This document shows positions 19,681 to 29,645 of a stretch of 64,000 nt of DNA, in pieces. This DNA comes from Hyphomicrobiales bacterium (GTDB lineage Bacteria; Pseudomonadota; Alphaproteobacteria; Rhizobiales; Beijerinckiaceae), in assembly GCA_930633495.1 (NCBI GenBank), contig CAKNFJ010000001.1, forward strand, positions 248,001-312,000, written 5' to 3'. Position 1 is the stretch's first letter, and each line of letters starts with the position of its first letter. The notes below the pieces were generated by a model that saw nothing but the letters and a program-made list of their open reading frames with translations, did no database searches and was not told the origin of the DNA. The translations under genes and the position numbers were made by a program.

Positions 19681-20241
19681 TCACGGATTGGCCAAGGCCC
19701 AGCGGCCGAGGATTTCGTAGGGCTGCTTCGCGATGCTGCGGATCAATACGAAATCCGTCACACGCCAGCTGAGCGGCTTCACACGGAACGCCTTCGTCCG
19801 AAACCGGTCATAGAGCAGGGTCAGGTGCGGCTGGCACGAAGGCCGCTTGCCATGGAAGCCACCTACCCGCATTTCCCGGTCCAGGGTCAGGTGAAGGCGA
19901 TGGGCGCCGATCACGCTATCTCTCCCGGTCATCACAAGTGCTGGCGTTTCTGCCGCTTGGGCGAAGGTCGCCACTTCATCGAAGGCCAGCTTGAACGAAC
20001 GCTGCCTGACGCGCTCCGCGACGCGACACATGAGAGAAATGCCCTGGGCTTCGGGCCCGCCCTCGGCGGACCAGTTCCAGAGCGTGACGTGATATTTGCC
20101 GATGCCTCTTGGACTGCCGGACAAGCCGAGCCAGTTGCGCAACGCGCCGGCCATATGGTCCGCGGAAACCGCCGCGGCGGGATTGGGCAAAAGCGCGAAG
20201 AAGTAATTCGCCTGCCTTGGAAGCCAGATGCTCCGTTCCAT
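19681..20241 (-). CDS. 2H phosphoesterase / 2'-5' RNA ligase family protein
   Basis: A 186-residue protein with both HxT motifs of the 2H superfamily: KYHVTLWNW (about residues 49-57) and PHLTLLYDRF (about 138-147). The opening NYFFALLPNPAAA is typical of LigT/ThpR-type RNA 2',3'-cyclic phosphodiesterases. The physiological substrate is not known. ATG 20241 is preceded by AAGGAGG with good spacing, which fixes the start against an upstream in-frame ATG at 20286. Confidence 0.85.
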   Translation of the reverse strand: MERSIWLPRQANYFFALLPNPAAAVSADHMAGALRNWLGLSGSPRGIGKYHVTLWNWSAEGGPEAQGISLMCRVAERVRQRSFKLAFDEVATFAQAAETPALVMTGRDSVIGAHRLHLTLDREMRVGGFHGKRPSCQPHLTLLYDRFRTKAFRVKPLSWRVTDFVLIRSIAKQPYEILGRWALANP

Positions 20242-20305
20242 GGTCGCCTCCTTCGAAAAGATGGCCGAAGCGACATTATAGAACAAAACAAGAACATTTC
20301 AATCA

Positions 20306-20334
20306 TGAAAAAGGCGCCTCATTCCTGAGGCGCC
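20306..20334 (-). terminator. rho-independent terminator after guaA
   Basis: A perfect 9-bp stem, GGCGCCTCA/TGAGGCGCC (20313-20334), with a 4-base loop. On the minus strand it is followed directly by TTTTT. It lies 97 bases after the guaA stop and just before the 2H gene. Confidence 0.9.
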
Positions 20335-20430
20335 CCGTCGTTCCAAGATAGTGCATGTCGGTCGACGACAAGAGTGCCATCGGAGCGGAGCGCACTCAGA
20401 GCCGAGGGATCGGCCGCCGAGCGCCCCCGC

Positions 20431-21999
20431 TCACTCCCACTCGATCGTGCCGGGCGGCTTCGAGGTCACGTCGTAGACGACGCGGTTGATGCCCTTGACC
20501 TCGTTGATGATGCGAGTCGCGGCGCGGCCGAGGAAATTCATGTCGAAGGGATAGAAATCCGCCGTCATGCCGTCGACCGAGGTCACGGCGCGCAGGGCGC
20601 AGACATGATCGTAGGTGCGGTAGTCGCCCATCACGCCGACGGTGCGGACCGGCAGCAGCACCGCGAAAGCCTGCCAGATCACGTCGTAGAGGCCGGCCTT
20701 GCGGATCTCGTCGAGATAGATCGCATCCGCCTTGCGCAGGATGTCGAGCTTCTCCCTGGTGATCTCGCCGGGGCAGCGGATGGCGAGGCCCGGCCCCGGG
20801 AAGGGATGGCGGCCGACGAAGGCCTCGGGCAGGCCGAGCTCGCGGCCAAGCACGCGGACCTCGTCCTTGAACAGCTCGCGCAGCGGCTCGACGAGCTTCA
20901 TCTTCATGCGCTCGGGCAGGCCGCCGACATTGTGGTGCGACTTGATCGTGACCGAAGGCCCGCCGGAGAAGGAGACGCTCTCGATCACGTCGGGATAGAG
21001 CGTGCCCTGCGCCAGGAAATCGGCGCCGCCGAGCTTGGCGGCCTCGGCATCGAAGACGTCGATGAAGAGCCGGCCGATGGTCTTGCGCTTGGCTTCCGGA
21101 TCGGCGCCGCATTTGGCGAGTTCCGAGAGGAAAAGCTCTTCGGCCTCAACATGGACGAGCGGGATATTGTAGTGATCCCTGAACAGGCGAACGACCTCCT
21201 CGGCCTCGTTCATCCGCATCAGGCCGTGATCGACGAAGACGCAGGTGAGCTGGTCGCCGATCGCCTCATGGATCAGCACGGCCGCCACCGCCGAGTCGAC
21301 GCCGCCGGAGAGCCCGCAGATGACGCGGCCGGTGCCGACCTGATCGCGGATCTTCTTCTGCATCTCGGCGCGATAGGCCGACATGCTCCAGTCCGGCTTG
21401 CAGCCGCAGATGTCGACGACGAAATTGCGCAGCAGCTTGCCGCCATCCGGGGTGTGGACCACCTCGGGGTGGAACATCGTGGTGTAGAAGCGCCGCTCCT
21501 CGTCGCTGGCCACTGCGAAGGGAGCGTTCTCCGAGGTCGCCTTGACCGAGAAGCCCTGCGGCAGTTCGGTGACGCGGTCGCCATGGCTCATCCAGACCGG
21601 ATAGCGCGCGCCCTTCTCCCAGATGCCGGCGAAGAGCGCGGACGGTGCGACGATCTCGACATCCGCACGGCCGAATTCGGCGGCGTGCCCGCCCTCGACC
21701 TTCCCACCGAGCTGATGCGCCATGGTCTGCTGGCCATAGCAGATACCCATCAGCGGGATGTTGGCGGTGAAGACCGCTTCGGGAGCGCGCGGGCTGCCCT
21801 CATCCGGCACCGAGGCCGGGCCGCCGGAGAAGATCACGCCCTTCGGCTTCATGCGCGCGAAGGCGTCGCCCGCCGACTGGAACGGGGCGATCTCGCAATA
21901 GACGCCGATCTCGCGAATGCGCCGCGCGATCAGCTGCGTCACCTGCGAGCCGAAATCGATGATGAGGATGGAGTCGTGATGGGGCTGAGCGCTCGTCAT
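20431..21999 (-). CDS. guaA: GMP synthase (glutamine-hydrolysing)
   Basis: A 522-residue enzyme converting XMP to GMP. The N-terminal class I amidotransferase domain has its nucleophile in [15 protein letters not shown] and the His/Glu pair in [10 protein letters not shown]. The ATP pyrophosphatase P-loop is [12 protein letters not shown] (about residues 230-241), and the C-terminal dimerisation domain ends PPGTIEWE, as in most GuaA. It is 106 bases downstream of the RsmB-type gene, separated by a palindromic repeat, and ends before a strong terminator. Confidence 0.98.
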   Translation of the reverse strand: MTSAQPHHDSILIIDFGSQVTQLIARRIREIGVYCEIAPFQSAGDAFARMKPKGVIFSGGPASVPDEGSPRAPEAVFTANIPLMGICYGQQTMAHQLGGKVEGGHAAEFGRADVEIVAPSALFAGIWEKGARYPVWMSHGDRVTELPQGFSVKATSENAPFAVASDEERRFYTTMFHPEVVHTPDGGKLLRNFVVDICGCKPDWSMSAYRAEMQKKIRDQVGTGRVICGLSGGVDSAVAAVLIHEAIGDQLTCVFVDHGLMRMNEAEEVVRLFRDHYNIPLVHVEAEELFLSELAKCGADPEAKRKTIGRLFIDVFDAEAAKLGGADFLAQGTLYPDVIESVSFSGGPSVTIKSHHNVGGLPERMKMKLVEPLRELFKDEVRVLGRELGLPEAFVGRHPFPGPGLAIRCPGEITREKLDILRKADAIYLDEIRKAGLYDVIWQAFAVLLPVRTVGVMGDYRTYDHVCALRAVTSVDGMTADFYPFDMNFLGRAATRIINEVKGINRVVYDVTSKPPGTIEWE

Positions 22000-22013
22000 C
22001 GCGTCCCGTTAGA

Positions 22014-22058
22014 GCATCGGACCGAAAAGTGGAACCCACTTTTCGGTCAATCCGATGC
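22014..22058. repeat. nested palindromic intergenic element
   Basis: The inner stem ACCGAAAAGTGG/CCACTTTTCGGT (22021-22047) has a 3-base loop and sits inside an outer pair GCATCGGA/TCCGATGC. This exact style, beginning GAGCATCGGACCGAAAAGTG, is a dispersed repeat well known to me from Rhizobiales genomes. It lies between guaA and the RNA methyltransferase gene. Confidence 0.8.
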
Positions 22059-22105
22059 GCTTGCAAACATGGATCAAGCGGGCGCCCGCAACGCCTGCGA
22101 CAGTC

Positions 22106-23404
22106 TCAGTCCCGGCGCTGGAGGCAGGCCAGATAGAACCCGTCCGTGCCGGTCCGCCGCGGCGAGAGCTGCAGGCCGAAAGCGGTGGCGAAGCGGGCGA
22201 GCAGGGAGAAGTCGCTCTCGGCGCCCTTGAGCATGTCGATCGGCGCGATGGCTGAGAAGCCGGCATGCTTGCCGAGAAAGGCGCGGATCGCCTCGTCGTT
22301 CTCCTCCGGCAGCATGGAGCAGGTGATGTAGGCGATGCGGCCGCCCGGCTTCACCAGCTTGGCGGCGCGGGCCAGCACCTCGGCCTGATCCTTGATGCGT
22401 TCGGCCAGTGCGCCCGGGCGCACGCGCCATTTGGCATCCGGGTTGCGCCGCCAGGTGCCCGAGCCGGTGCAGGGCGCATCGACCAGCACGAGATCGGCCT
22501 GGCCGGCGACGTCGGCGAGCGGTTCATGGCCCCGCGAGCGCGGGATGCGTACCTCGACGATGCTCGCCGCCGAGCGTGTCACGCGGTCATGCAGCGGCGC
22601 CAGCCGGCGACTGTCGAGATCGGTGGCATAGAGGCTGCCGCGGTTCGCCATCAGCGCGGCGAGCGCCAGCGTCTTGCCACCCGCCCCGGCGCAAAGGTCG
22701 ATGACGATCTGGCCCGGCCGCGCGCCTGCGAGCAAGGTGACCAGTTGCGAGCCTTCGTCCTGAACCTCGAAGGCGCCGGCGAAGAAGCCGGGCTCGGTCT
22801 GGAGGGACGGGCCGCGCCCGTCATGGCCGGGCTGGAAACGCAGCGCATCGGGCGACCAGGCGCCGGACTCCGGCTGATGATGGGCGAGATCCTTGAGCAC
22901 CGCGTCGCGGGTCGCCTTGAGGCGATTGACGCGCAGATCGATCGGGGCGCGGGCGGCCAGCGCCTGCCCTTCCGCCACGGCCGCCTCGCCGAAGCCGGCC
23001 TGAAACGCGGGCCAGAGCCACTCCGGCACGTCCGCCCGCACCCAATCGGGCGCCCCGTCGTCGGAAAAGGCGGTCAGCAGCGCGGTCTCGTCGGCGCTCA
23101 GCGGCGCCGGAGCGTGGTTCTCGCCGGAGAACAGCGCGGCGATCTCGTCCAGGGGCAGGCCGCGCAAACCTGCGAGCATGCCGAGAACCAGCCGGCGCGG
23201 CTCTTCCGACGCCATCGCATAGCCGGACGAAGCCTTGCGGCGCAGGGCGTCATAGACGAGCGAGGCGATGGCGGCACGGTCCTTCGAGCCCGCGAAGCGG
23301 CGCGACAGCCCCCAGTCCTTCAGCGCATCCGCCGCCGGGCGTCGGCGCTCGATGATGTCATGCAGCACCTCGATGGCGGCGCTGATCCGGGCGGCTGGCG
23401 TCAT
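22106..23404 (-). CDS. RsmB/NOP family rRNA m5C methyltransferase
   Basis: A 432-residue SAM-dependent RNA methyltransferase. The N-terminal NusB-like helical domain (about residues 1-130) is followed by the Rossmann domain with the SAM loop VIDLCAGAGGKTLALAA, the motif DAPCTGSGTWRRNPDAKW and the catalytic cysteine in AYITCSMLPEEND. The likely product is m5C in 16S rRNA; which position is not determined by sequence alone. It is upstream of guaA on the same strand, with the palindromic repeat between them. Confidence 0.92.
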   Translation of the reverse strand: MTPAARISAAIEVLHDIIERRRPAADALKDWGLSRRFAGSKDRAAIASLVYDALRRKASSGYAMASEEPRRLVLGMLAGLRGLPLDEIAALFSGENHAPAPLSADETALLTAFSDDGAPDWVRADVPEWLWPAFQAGFGEAAVAEGQALAARAPIDLRVNRLKATRDAVLKDLAHHQPESGAWSPDALRFQPGHDGRGPSLQTEPGFFAGAFEVQDEGSQLVTLLAGARPGQIVIDLCAGAGGKTLALAALMANRGSLYATDLDSRRLAPLHDRVTRSAASIVEVRIPRSRGHEPLADVAGQADLVLVDAPCTGSGTWRRNPDAKWRVRPGALAERIKDQAEVLARAAKLVKPGGRIAYITCSMLPEENDEAIRAFLGKHAGFSAIAPIDMLKGAESDFSLLARFATAFGLQLSPRRTGTDGFYLACLQRRD

Positions 23405-23585
23405 GGTGCTTCAATCCTGGCGCGGCGGCCCAGGGCCGGCGCCGCAGGGCGGTGAACGAGAGTGCTTCGAGCCATTCAAACATGACGCCGAGGCATGGTG
23501 CCCCATGCGGCATGCACTTGACGCGGTCGTTTCACAAGCGGAAACACGATGCAACCGCATGTCGCGGCAACCGGGATATCCACAT

Positions 23586-23726
23586 ATGAAAAGCGCCAGC
23601 CGCATCGTCATCCTGAGCCTCGTCGCCCTCGGCCTTGCCGCCTGCGCGACCCAGCCGCAGCAGGACTTCACGCCGCCGGCCTCCAAGCGGCTCGACGCCA
23701 AGACCACGCTCGAAAACCGCCGCTGA
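23586..23726 (+). CDS. small lipoprotein, unknown
   Basis: A 46-residue protein with a clear lipoprotein signal. The basic start MKSASR is followed by a hydrophobic core and the lipobox LAAC (Cys at about residue 20), leaving a mature peptide of about 27 residues (CATQPQQDFTPPASKRLDAK). An excellent terminator starts 17 bases after the stop, which supports a genuine monocistronic gene. Confidence 0.75.
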   Translation: MKSASRIVILSLVALGLAACATQPQQDFTPPASKRLDAKTTLENRR

Positions 23727-23742
23727 CCGCCCCTCTTCCGAA

Positions 23743-23776
23743 AGCCCGTGCCGGACCACCGGCGCGGGCTTTTTTT
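23743..23776 (+). terminator. rho-independent terminator of the lipoprotein gene
   Basis: A 12-bp stem, AGCCCGTGCCGG with CCGGCGCGGGCT (one G-U pair), has loop ACCA and is followed by seven T residues on the plus strand. Confidence 0.93.
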
Positions 23777-23865
23777 GCGGCCGTCCCGAGGACATCCGTT
23801 ACTGCGCGGGGAGCGGTCACGATCGTCTCGAAAACCCGCTTTTCCTTGACCCGCATTTCATGGGG

Positions 23866-23884
23866 CTGTCACATCCGCTGACCT
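23866..23884 (+). promoter_or_regulatory. weak Pho-box-like sequence before the secreted GDPD
   Basis: CTGTCAC at 23866-23872 is an almost perfect Pho-box half, and CTGACCT at 23878-23884 is a poor second half, 12 bases apart (11 is usual). It lies 37 bases before the ATG of a gene that PhoB controls in many bacteria. The second half is weak, so this is only a candidate. Confidence 0.25.
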
Positions 23885-23920
23885 AAGTACGCGCGCTTTT
23901 CCGTGAGCCGGGGTCAGACC

Positions 23921-25069
23921 ATGACAAAGACGCTGCTTCTCTCGACATCGATTCTCGCCGCGCTGGCCATGCAGCCGCTCGCGGCGCTCGCCCAGCAAGC
24001 TGACAAGAAACCGCTGGTGATCGCCCATCGCGGCGCCAGCGGCTACCTGCCCGAGCACACCATCGAAGGCTACAAGCTGGCGATCCAGCAAGGCGCCGAC
24101 TTCATCGAGCCGGACCTTGTCTCGACCAGGGACGGCGTGCTCATCGTCCGCCACGAACCGATGCTGAGCGGCACCACCGATATCGCCGACCGGCCGGAAT
24201 TCGCCGGCCGCAAGACGACCCGCAAGGTCGATGGCATCGACACCACCGACTGGTTCGCCAACGACTTCACGCTGGCCGAGATCAAGACGCTCAAGGCCAA
24301 GCAGGCTTTCGCCGACCGCGACCAGTCGCATAACGGCAAGTACCCGATCCCGACCTTCCAGGAGGTGATCGATCTCGCCAAGGCGGAAAGCGCCCGCACC
24401 GGCCGGACCATCGGCATCTATCCCGAGACCAAGCACCCGACCTATCACGTCGCGCTCGGGCTCGCCTTCGAGGACAAGCTCCTCGACATGCTCAAGGCCG
24501 CGGGCTGGACCGAGAAGACCTCGCCGGTCTTCATCCAGAGCTTCGAAACGGGCAACCTGAAGTATCTGCGCCCGAAGACGCAGTTGCGCCTCGTCCAGCT
24601 CGTCGATGGCGACGGCGTCGACAAGGACGGCAAGGTCACGCTCGCGGCGCCCTTCGACCGGCCCTACGACTTCGCCGTGCTCGGCGACAAGCGGACCTTC
24701 CAGGACATGCTGTCGGCGGAAGGCCTCAAGGAGATCGCGACCTATGCCGACGGCGTCGGCCCCTGGAAACCCTACATCATGGGCGCGAAGCAGACGATCG
24801 GCGCTGACGGCAAGCCGCAGGACCTCAACGGCGACGGCGCCATCGACGAGCGCGATCGGACGCTGATCGCGCCGACCAATGTGGTCAAGGACGCGCATGC
24901 GGCCGGGCTGCTTGTCCATAGCTGGACCTTCCGCAGCGAGCCGAAGCGGCTCACCTCGGACTTCAAGGGCGATGCCGGAGCCGAGTACAAGGCCTTTTTC
25001 GCGCTCGGCGTCGATGGGCTGTTCTCGGACTTCCCGGACCAGGCGGTGAAAGCGCGCGACGCCAAATAG
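23921..25069 (+). CDS. glpQ: secreted glycerophosphodiester phosphodiesterase (GlpQ type)
   Basis: A 382-residue protein with a Sec signal peptide ([20 protein letters not shown], cut after about ALAQ). The GDPD catalytic region reads [20 protein letters not shown], then [20 protein letters not shown]. Length and motifs match periplasmic GlpQ, which releases glycerol-3-phosphate from phospholipid head groups. [13 protein letters not shown] segment (about residue 307) looks like an EF-hand-type calcium loop. ATG 23921 gives the proper signal peptide; GTG 23903 is the alternative. A bidirectional terminator follows. Confidence 0.92.
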   Translation: MTKTLLLSTSILAALAMQPLAALAQQADKKPLVIAHRGASGYLPEHTIEGYKLAIQQGADFIEPDLVSTRDGVLIVRHEPMLSGTTDIADRPEFAGRKTTRKVDGIDTTDWFANDFTLAEIKTLKAKQAFADRDQSHNGKYPIPTFQEVIDLAKAESARTGRTIGIYPETKHPTYHVALGLAFEDKLLDMLKAAGWTEKTSPVFIQSFETGNLKYLRPKTQLRLVQLVDGDGVDKDGKVTLAAPFDRPYDFAVLGDKRTFQDMLSAEGLKEIATYADGVGPWKPYIMGAKQTIGADGKPQDLNGDGAIDERDRTLIAPTNVVKDAHAAGLLVHSWTFRSEPKRLTSDFKGDAGAEYKAFFALGVDGLFSDFPDQAVKARDAK

Positions 25070-25106
25070 GCTCGACGCCGCCGCCAGGCCTTCCAGCCAG
25101 ACAAGG

Positions 25107-25139
25107 GAAAGCCCGCGGCGGGACCCGCCGCGGGCTTTC
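25107..25139. terminator. bidirectional terminator between glpQ and the small secreted gene
   Basis: GAAAGCCCGCGGCGGG and its exact complement meet around one base, giving a long GC stem flanked by A and T on the two sides. It lies between two convergent genes. Confidence 0.8.
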
Positions 25140-25174
25140 CTGTAGCCAGTCCCCCACCCCCTTCGGAACCGTCG

Positions 25175-25453
25175 TCAATCGCAGACGCGGGTCGTGCGCC
25201 GCACCACGCCGCGCGGCGTCTCGCGTTCGGTCGTGACCGTGCGGCAATCATCGCCACGGTAATAATTGGCGCGCCGCCACTCGCGCTCGCGCATGCGTTC
25301 ATAGCGCTCCTGGCGCATCTCGCGATCCATCGCCCGCTCATGGGGCGTGCGCGGATCGACGCTCACACCGCCCGGCCCGATATTGATCGACTGAGCATAA
25401 GCGCTCCCGCTCACCAGAAGAGCGATAGCTATGACAGGAACAAAACGTTTCAT
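25175..25453 (-). CDS. small secreted basic protein, unknown
   Basis: A 92-residue protein with a signal peptide (MKRFVPVIAIALLVSGSAYA, cut before QSINIG). The mature part is rich in Arg and Glu (RQERYERMREREWRR) and ends with two cysteines, DDCRTVTTERE and TTRVCD, which may form a disulfide. Similar short Arg/Glu-rich periplasmic proteins are common in Rhizobiales but lack known function. Confidence 0.7.
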   Translation of the reverse strand: MKRFVPVIAIALLVSGSAYAQSINIGPGGVSVDPRTPHERAMDREMRQERYERMREREWRRANYYRGDDCRTVTTERETPRGVVRRTTRVCD

Positions 25454-25562
25454 GACGCATCCTCCGTTTGCGCCATCAACGCATCGGACAAGGACTCGTT
25501 CCGCAGAAGGCCGGCCTCAAGATCAAGGATGCTTCGCAATTCCTCAGCTGCATCTCGCCAAA

Positions 25563-25590
25563 CAAAAAACGCGCCGGCATGGCCGGCGCG
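25563..25590 (-). terminator. rho-independent terminator of the aap operon
   Basis: On the minus strand CGCGCCGGC pairs with GCCGGCGCG around a 3-base loop (25570-25590) and is followed by six T residues. It begins 30 bases after the aapP stop. Confidence 0.92.
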
Positions 25591-25619
25591 CTTTCATCGC
25601 TCGATGAGCCGTTCTTGCC

Positions 25620-26420
<801 letters not shown>

Positions 26421-26434
26421 GGTCGTCATCCCTC

Positions 26435-27814
26435 TCAACGTTTTTGGCCGGCGGCGAGGCGCTTCTCGACAGCTACCGAGTAGCGCGACATTCCCCAGCA
26501 GCAAAGGAAATAGAAAATCGCGGCGAAGGCATAGCCCGTCGTTCGCGTGGTCGGTGTCGCCCATGTCGGGTCGACGAGCGTCGCCTCGATCGTGCGCAGG
26601 AAGTCGAAGATGCCGACGATGGTGACCAGCGTCGTATCCTTGAACAGCCCGATGAACGTGTTGACGATGCCCGGAATCACGATCCGCAGCGCCTGCGGCA
26701 GGATGATCAGGCGCATCATCTGCCAGTAGCCGAGACCGAGCGACATCGCGCCCTCGTACTGGCCCTTCGGGATCGCCTGCAGGCCGCCGCGCACGACCTC
26801 CGCCATGTAGGCGGCGGCGAAGAGCGCAACGCCGATCAGCGGCCGCAGCAGCCGGTCCGGCGACCATTCCTGCGGCACGAAGAGCGGCAGCATGGTGTTG
26901 GCCATGAACAGCACGGTGATCAGCGGCACGCCGCGGACGAACTCGATGAAGATCACCGAGAGCAGCTGGATCGCCGGCAGGCGCGAGCGCCTGCCCAGAG
27001 CCAGCAGCACGCCGAGCGGCAGCGAGAAGACGATGCCGACCGCCGAGACCAGGAAGGTCACCGTCATGCCGCCCCAGAGCCCGGTATCGACACGGGGCAA
27101 GCCGACCTTGCTGGCCAGCAGGGCGAGCATCCCGAACACGACCAGCGCGATCAGGATCAGGCGCTTCGGCCGGTAGAAGCGCTGCCAGACCGGCATCTCC
27201 TGCTCGACCGCGAGCTGCCCCTCGCCGATCCAGAACTTCATCAGCCCCGGCACGAAGGAGAGCACGACATAGACGGCGGCCAGCGCGAAGCAGAGCAGGA
27301 TCAGGAAGCGCAGGAAGCCTTCAGCCCGATCGCCGCCGAGCAGCAGGATGAAGGCGCTCGCCGGCAGGATGACGAAGAAGAAGAACACACCGATCTTCTT
27401 CAGCGGCGCATTGGTCCAGAGCAGCCAGACGACGCCCAGCGCGAACATCGCGAAGACGATGTTGACCCGCCAGCGCTCAGCCACCGGATAGGAGCCGTAG
27501 ATGAAATACTGCAGGCGGTCGGCGATATAGGCCCAGCAGGCGCCGACCGGCCGGCCAACCTTGTCGGCGAGACAGGCATCGCGGTTCGTGCCGGTCCAGA
27601 CCGCGTCGAGGAAATAGAAGCGGATCAGACCCGGCAGCGCGTCGACCACCAGATAGATACAGAGCAGGGTCAGGATCGTGTTGAGCGGGCTGGAAAACAG
27701 GTTGCCCCTGATCCAGGCCCAGGGGCCGGCGACGGAAAGCGGGGCCGCCTCCTGCTGGAGCGTTTCCCGGCGGACGAAGGCGTAGGGTGAGTTCTCGGTC
27801 GTTGCGTCGGTCAT
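26435..27814 (-). CDS. aapM: general L-amino acid ABC transporter, permease AapM
   Basis: A 459-residue inner-membrane permease. The N-terminal half holds extra helices and a long periplasmic part, as in AapM. The C-terminal half carries the transport domain with the EAA-type loop [20 protein letters not shown] (about residues 335-354) that docks on the ATPase. It is 10 bases after aapQ and followed closely by aapP. Confidence 0.95.
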   Translation of the reverse strand: MTDATTENSPYAFVRRETLQQEAAPLSVAGPWAWIRGNLFSSPLNTILTLLCIYLVVDALPGLIRFYFLDAVWTGTNRDACLADKVGRPVGACWAYIADRLQYFIYGSYPVAERWRVNIVFAMFALGVVWLLWTNAPLKKIGVFFFFVILPASAFILLLGGDRAEGFLRFLILLCFALAAVYVVLSFVPGLMKFWIGEGQLAVEQEMPVWQRFYRPKRLILIALVVFGMLALLASKVGLPRVDTGLWGGMTVTFLVSAVGIVFSLPLGVLLALGRRSRLPAIQLLSVIFIEFVRGVPLITVLFMANTMLPLFVPQEWSPDRLLRPLIGVALFAAAYMAEVVRGGLQAIPKGQYEGAMSLGLGYWQMMRLIILPQALRIVIPGIVNTFIGLFKDTTLVTIVGIFDFLRTIEATLVDPTWATPTTRTTGYAFAAIFYFLCCWGMSRYSVAVEKRLAAGQKR

Positions 27815-27824
27815 CGGGCGGCCC

Positions 27825-29021
27825 TCACCGTTCCACCAGCGCCACGCGCTTGTTGTAGATGTTCATGAAGAACGACGTCACCAGTGAGATGGTCAGGTAG
27901 ACCGCCATGGTGATCGACACCATCTCGACCGCCTGGCCGGTCTGGTTCAGCACCGTGCCCATGAAGACCTGGACGAGGTCGGGATAACCGATCACCACCG
28001 CCAGCGACGAATTCTTGGTCAGGTTCAGATAGTTCGAGGTCAGCGGCGGGATGATGACGCGCATCGCCTGCGGGATGACGACGAGCTTCAGCGTCGGCCC
28101 GTTCCGCAAGCCGAGCGCATGGGCGGCCTCGGTCTGCCCCTTCGAGACGGCCAGGATGCCCGCGCGGACGACCTCGGCGATGAAGCCGGCGGTATAGGTC
28201 GACAGGCCGATCAGCAGCGCCACGAACTCCGGGAAGATCTGCATGCCGCCGGTGAGATTGAACCGGCCCTGCTGCGGATAGTCGAAGGAGAGCGGCCGCC
28301 CTGTGGCGAAGAAGACCAGCAACGGCAGGCCGACGACGAGCGCCAGCGCGATCCAGCCGTTGTGATACTGCTTGCCGGTCTTGACTTGCTGACGTCGCGC
28401 CCAGATGAAGAACGCGATCGCCGCGGCGATGGCCACGAAGAAGGCAACGATCACCGCCTCGAAGGCCGGCGCGAATTGCGGGTTCGGCAGAATGATGCCG
28501 CGATTGTTGAGGAAGATGCCGCCGGGCAGCGAGATCGAGTTGCGGGCGTCCGGCAAAGGCTTCAGCACCGCGTTGTACCAGAAGAAGAGCTGGAGCAGCA
28601 GGGGGATGTTGCGGATGACCTCGACATAGATCATCGCGAGCTTGGCGACGATCCAGTTGTTGGACAGCCGCGCCACGCCGACGAAGAAGCCGATGATCGT
28701 GGCGAAGACGATGCCGAGAGCCGCGACGAGCAGCGTGTTGAGCAGACCGACGAAGAAGGCCTGACCATAGGTCGAGCCGCCGGAGGCCGAGAACGGGATC
28801 AGCTTCTGGTTGACGTCGAAACCGGCAGCGTTGTGCCAGAAGCCGAAGCCCGAGGCGATCTTCTGTGCACGGAGGTTCTCGATGGCGTTGGATGCGGCCG
28901 ACCAGATCAGGAAGCAGACAGCCGCCACCAGCAGGATCTGATAGACATAGCCGCGGATCTTGGGGTCGTAGAACAACGACGCCTTGCCGGGTGATACCGT
29001 TTGGTCGGGAATGCTCGACAC
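27825..29021 (-). CDS. aapQ: general L-amino acid ABC transporter, permease AapQ
   Basis: A 398-residue permease paired with AapM. It has an early helix (YQILLVAAVCFLIWSAASNA), a long periplasmic insertion between helices, as in AapQ proteins, and the EAA loop IAEVVRAGILAVSKGQTEAA (about residues 284-303). The start follows the 624-base gap after aapJ, so its expression may depend on read-through or on its own promoter. Confidence 0.95.
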   Translation of the reverse strand: MSSIPDQTVSPGKASLFYDPKIRGYVYQILLVAAVCFLIWSAASNAIENLRAQKIASGFGFWHNAAGFDVNQKLIPFSASGGSTYGQAFFVGLLNTLLVAALGIVFATIIGFFVGVARLSNNWIVAKLAMIYVEVIRNIPLLLQLFFWYNAVLKPLPDARNSISLPGGIFLNNRGIILPNPQFAPAFEAVIVAFFVAIAAAIAFFIWARRQQVKTGKQYHNGWIALALVVGLPLLVFFATGRPLSFDYPQQGRFNLTGGMQIFPEFVALLIGLSTYTAGFIAEVVRAGILAVSKGQTEAAHALGLRNGPTLKLVVIPQAMRVIIPPLTSNYLNLTKNSSLAVVIGYPDLVQVFMGTVLNQTGQAVEMVSITMAVYLTISLVTSFFMNIYNKRVALVER

Positions 29022-29609
29022 TTGTCACGCCCTTTTTGTTTCGCTTGTGCCGGCCGGCGATCCTGCGGCGGTGCGGTTGCGCCGAGGTCGTCTTGTTGTC
29101 CGTGCCGCTTTTTCCGTGAGCCGATGGTCGGGATGGCGTGCCGCATGACGGCCTCGCCTCCGCCATTCACAGCCCTGTCGCGGTACCGACACCGATAGCT
29201 GCCGCTCCGGCGGCAGGGATGTTCTCTGTCTTCATGCCGATCCCCTGTTCGGAGCAGGTTCGTCCCGCTCTCCCCGATTGAGCAAATCTTGAGCAGCAAA
29301 TGCCGATGCGGCAAGTCCTGCTGACATAAAATCCGGAACAGCAATTCCCGGACCAACCACGCCGGCGCTCTTGCCGGCGCCGTTCATGAAGTTCTGCGCG
29401 CCCCGGATGGCGCCGTCAACGAACAATCCCGTCAAGAACGAGAAGCTGCGAGCGGCGCGAGACACCGGCCTCCTCCAGCAGTCAGGCCGGCCGGCGCGAT
29501 GCATTTCCGTGCGAATTTCAATCGTTTCGAGCGCCAGACAGGAACGCCGCGAGACACTGCAGGAGCGGCTCGCGGCGTTGGCGCGGCAAAGATCAGGCCG
29601 CGTAACGGA
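29022..29609. other. long gap between aapJ and aapQ
   Basis: About 590 bases with no convincing gene. A 130-codon minus-strand frame (29232-29624) begins inside the aapJ hairpin and has no recognisable protein character. A second small hairpin CGCCGGC/GCCGGCG lies near 29360-29379. Gaps between the binding-protein gene and the permease genes often hold processing or attenuation sites. Confidence 0.5.
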
Positions 29610-29636
29610 ACAGGCGCCGGTCAAACCGGCGCCTGT
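29610..29636 (-). terminator. hairpin directly after aapJ (attenuator or mRNA stabiliser)
   Basis: A perfect 12-bp stem, ACAGGCGCCGGT/ACCGGCGCCTGT, with a 3-base loop, starts 10 bases after the aapJ stop. On the minus strand it is followed by TCCGTTA, without a T tract. It therefore looks more like a partial terminator or a 3'-end stabiliser that raises binding-protein levels over permease levels. Confidence 0.65.
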
Positions 29637-29645
29637 CTGGACTTG

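Noticed and set aside
22014..22058. Terminator between the RNA methyltransferase gene and guaA
   Set aside because: The stem is strong but has no T tract, and the nested form is a dispersed repeat, so it was called a repeat instead.
20374..22230. 618-codon plus-strand frame opposite guaA
   Set aside because: Antisense of GMP synthase, with biased composition and no recognisable motifs.
29232..29624. 130-codon frame in the aapJ-aapQ gap
   Set aside because: It starts inside the aapJ 3' hairpin and has Arg/Ser/Ala-rich composition and no ribosome site. It is kept only as a note on the gap.
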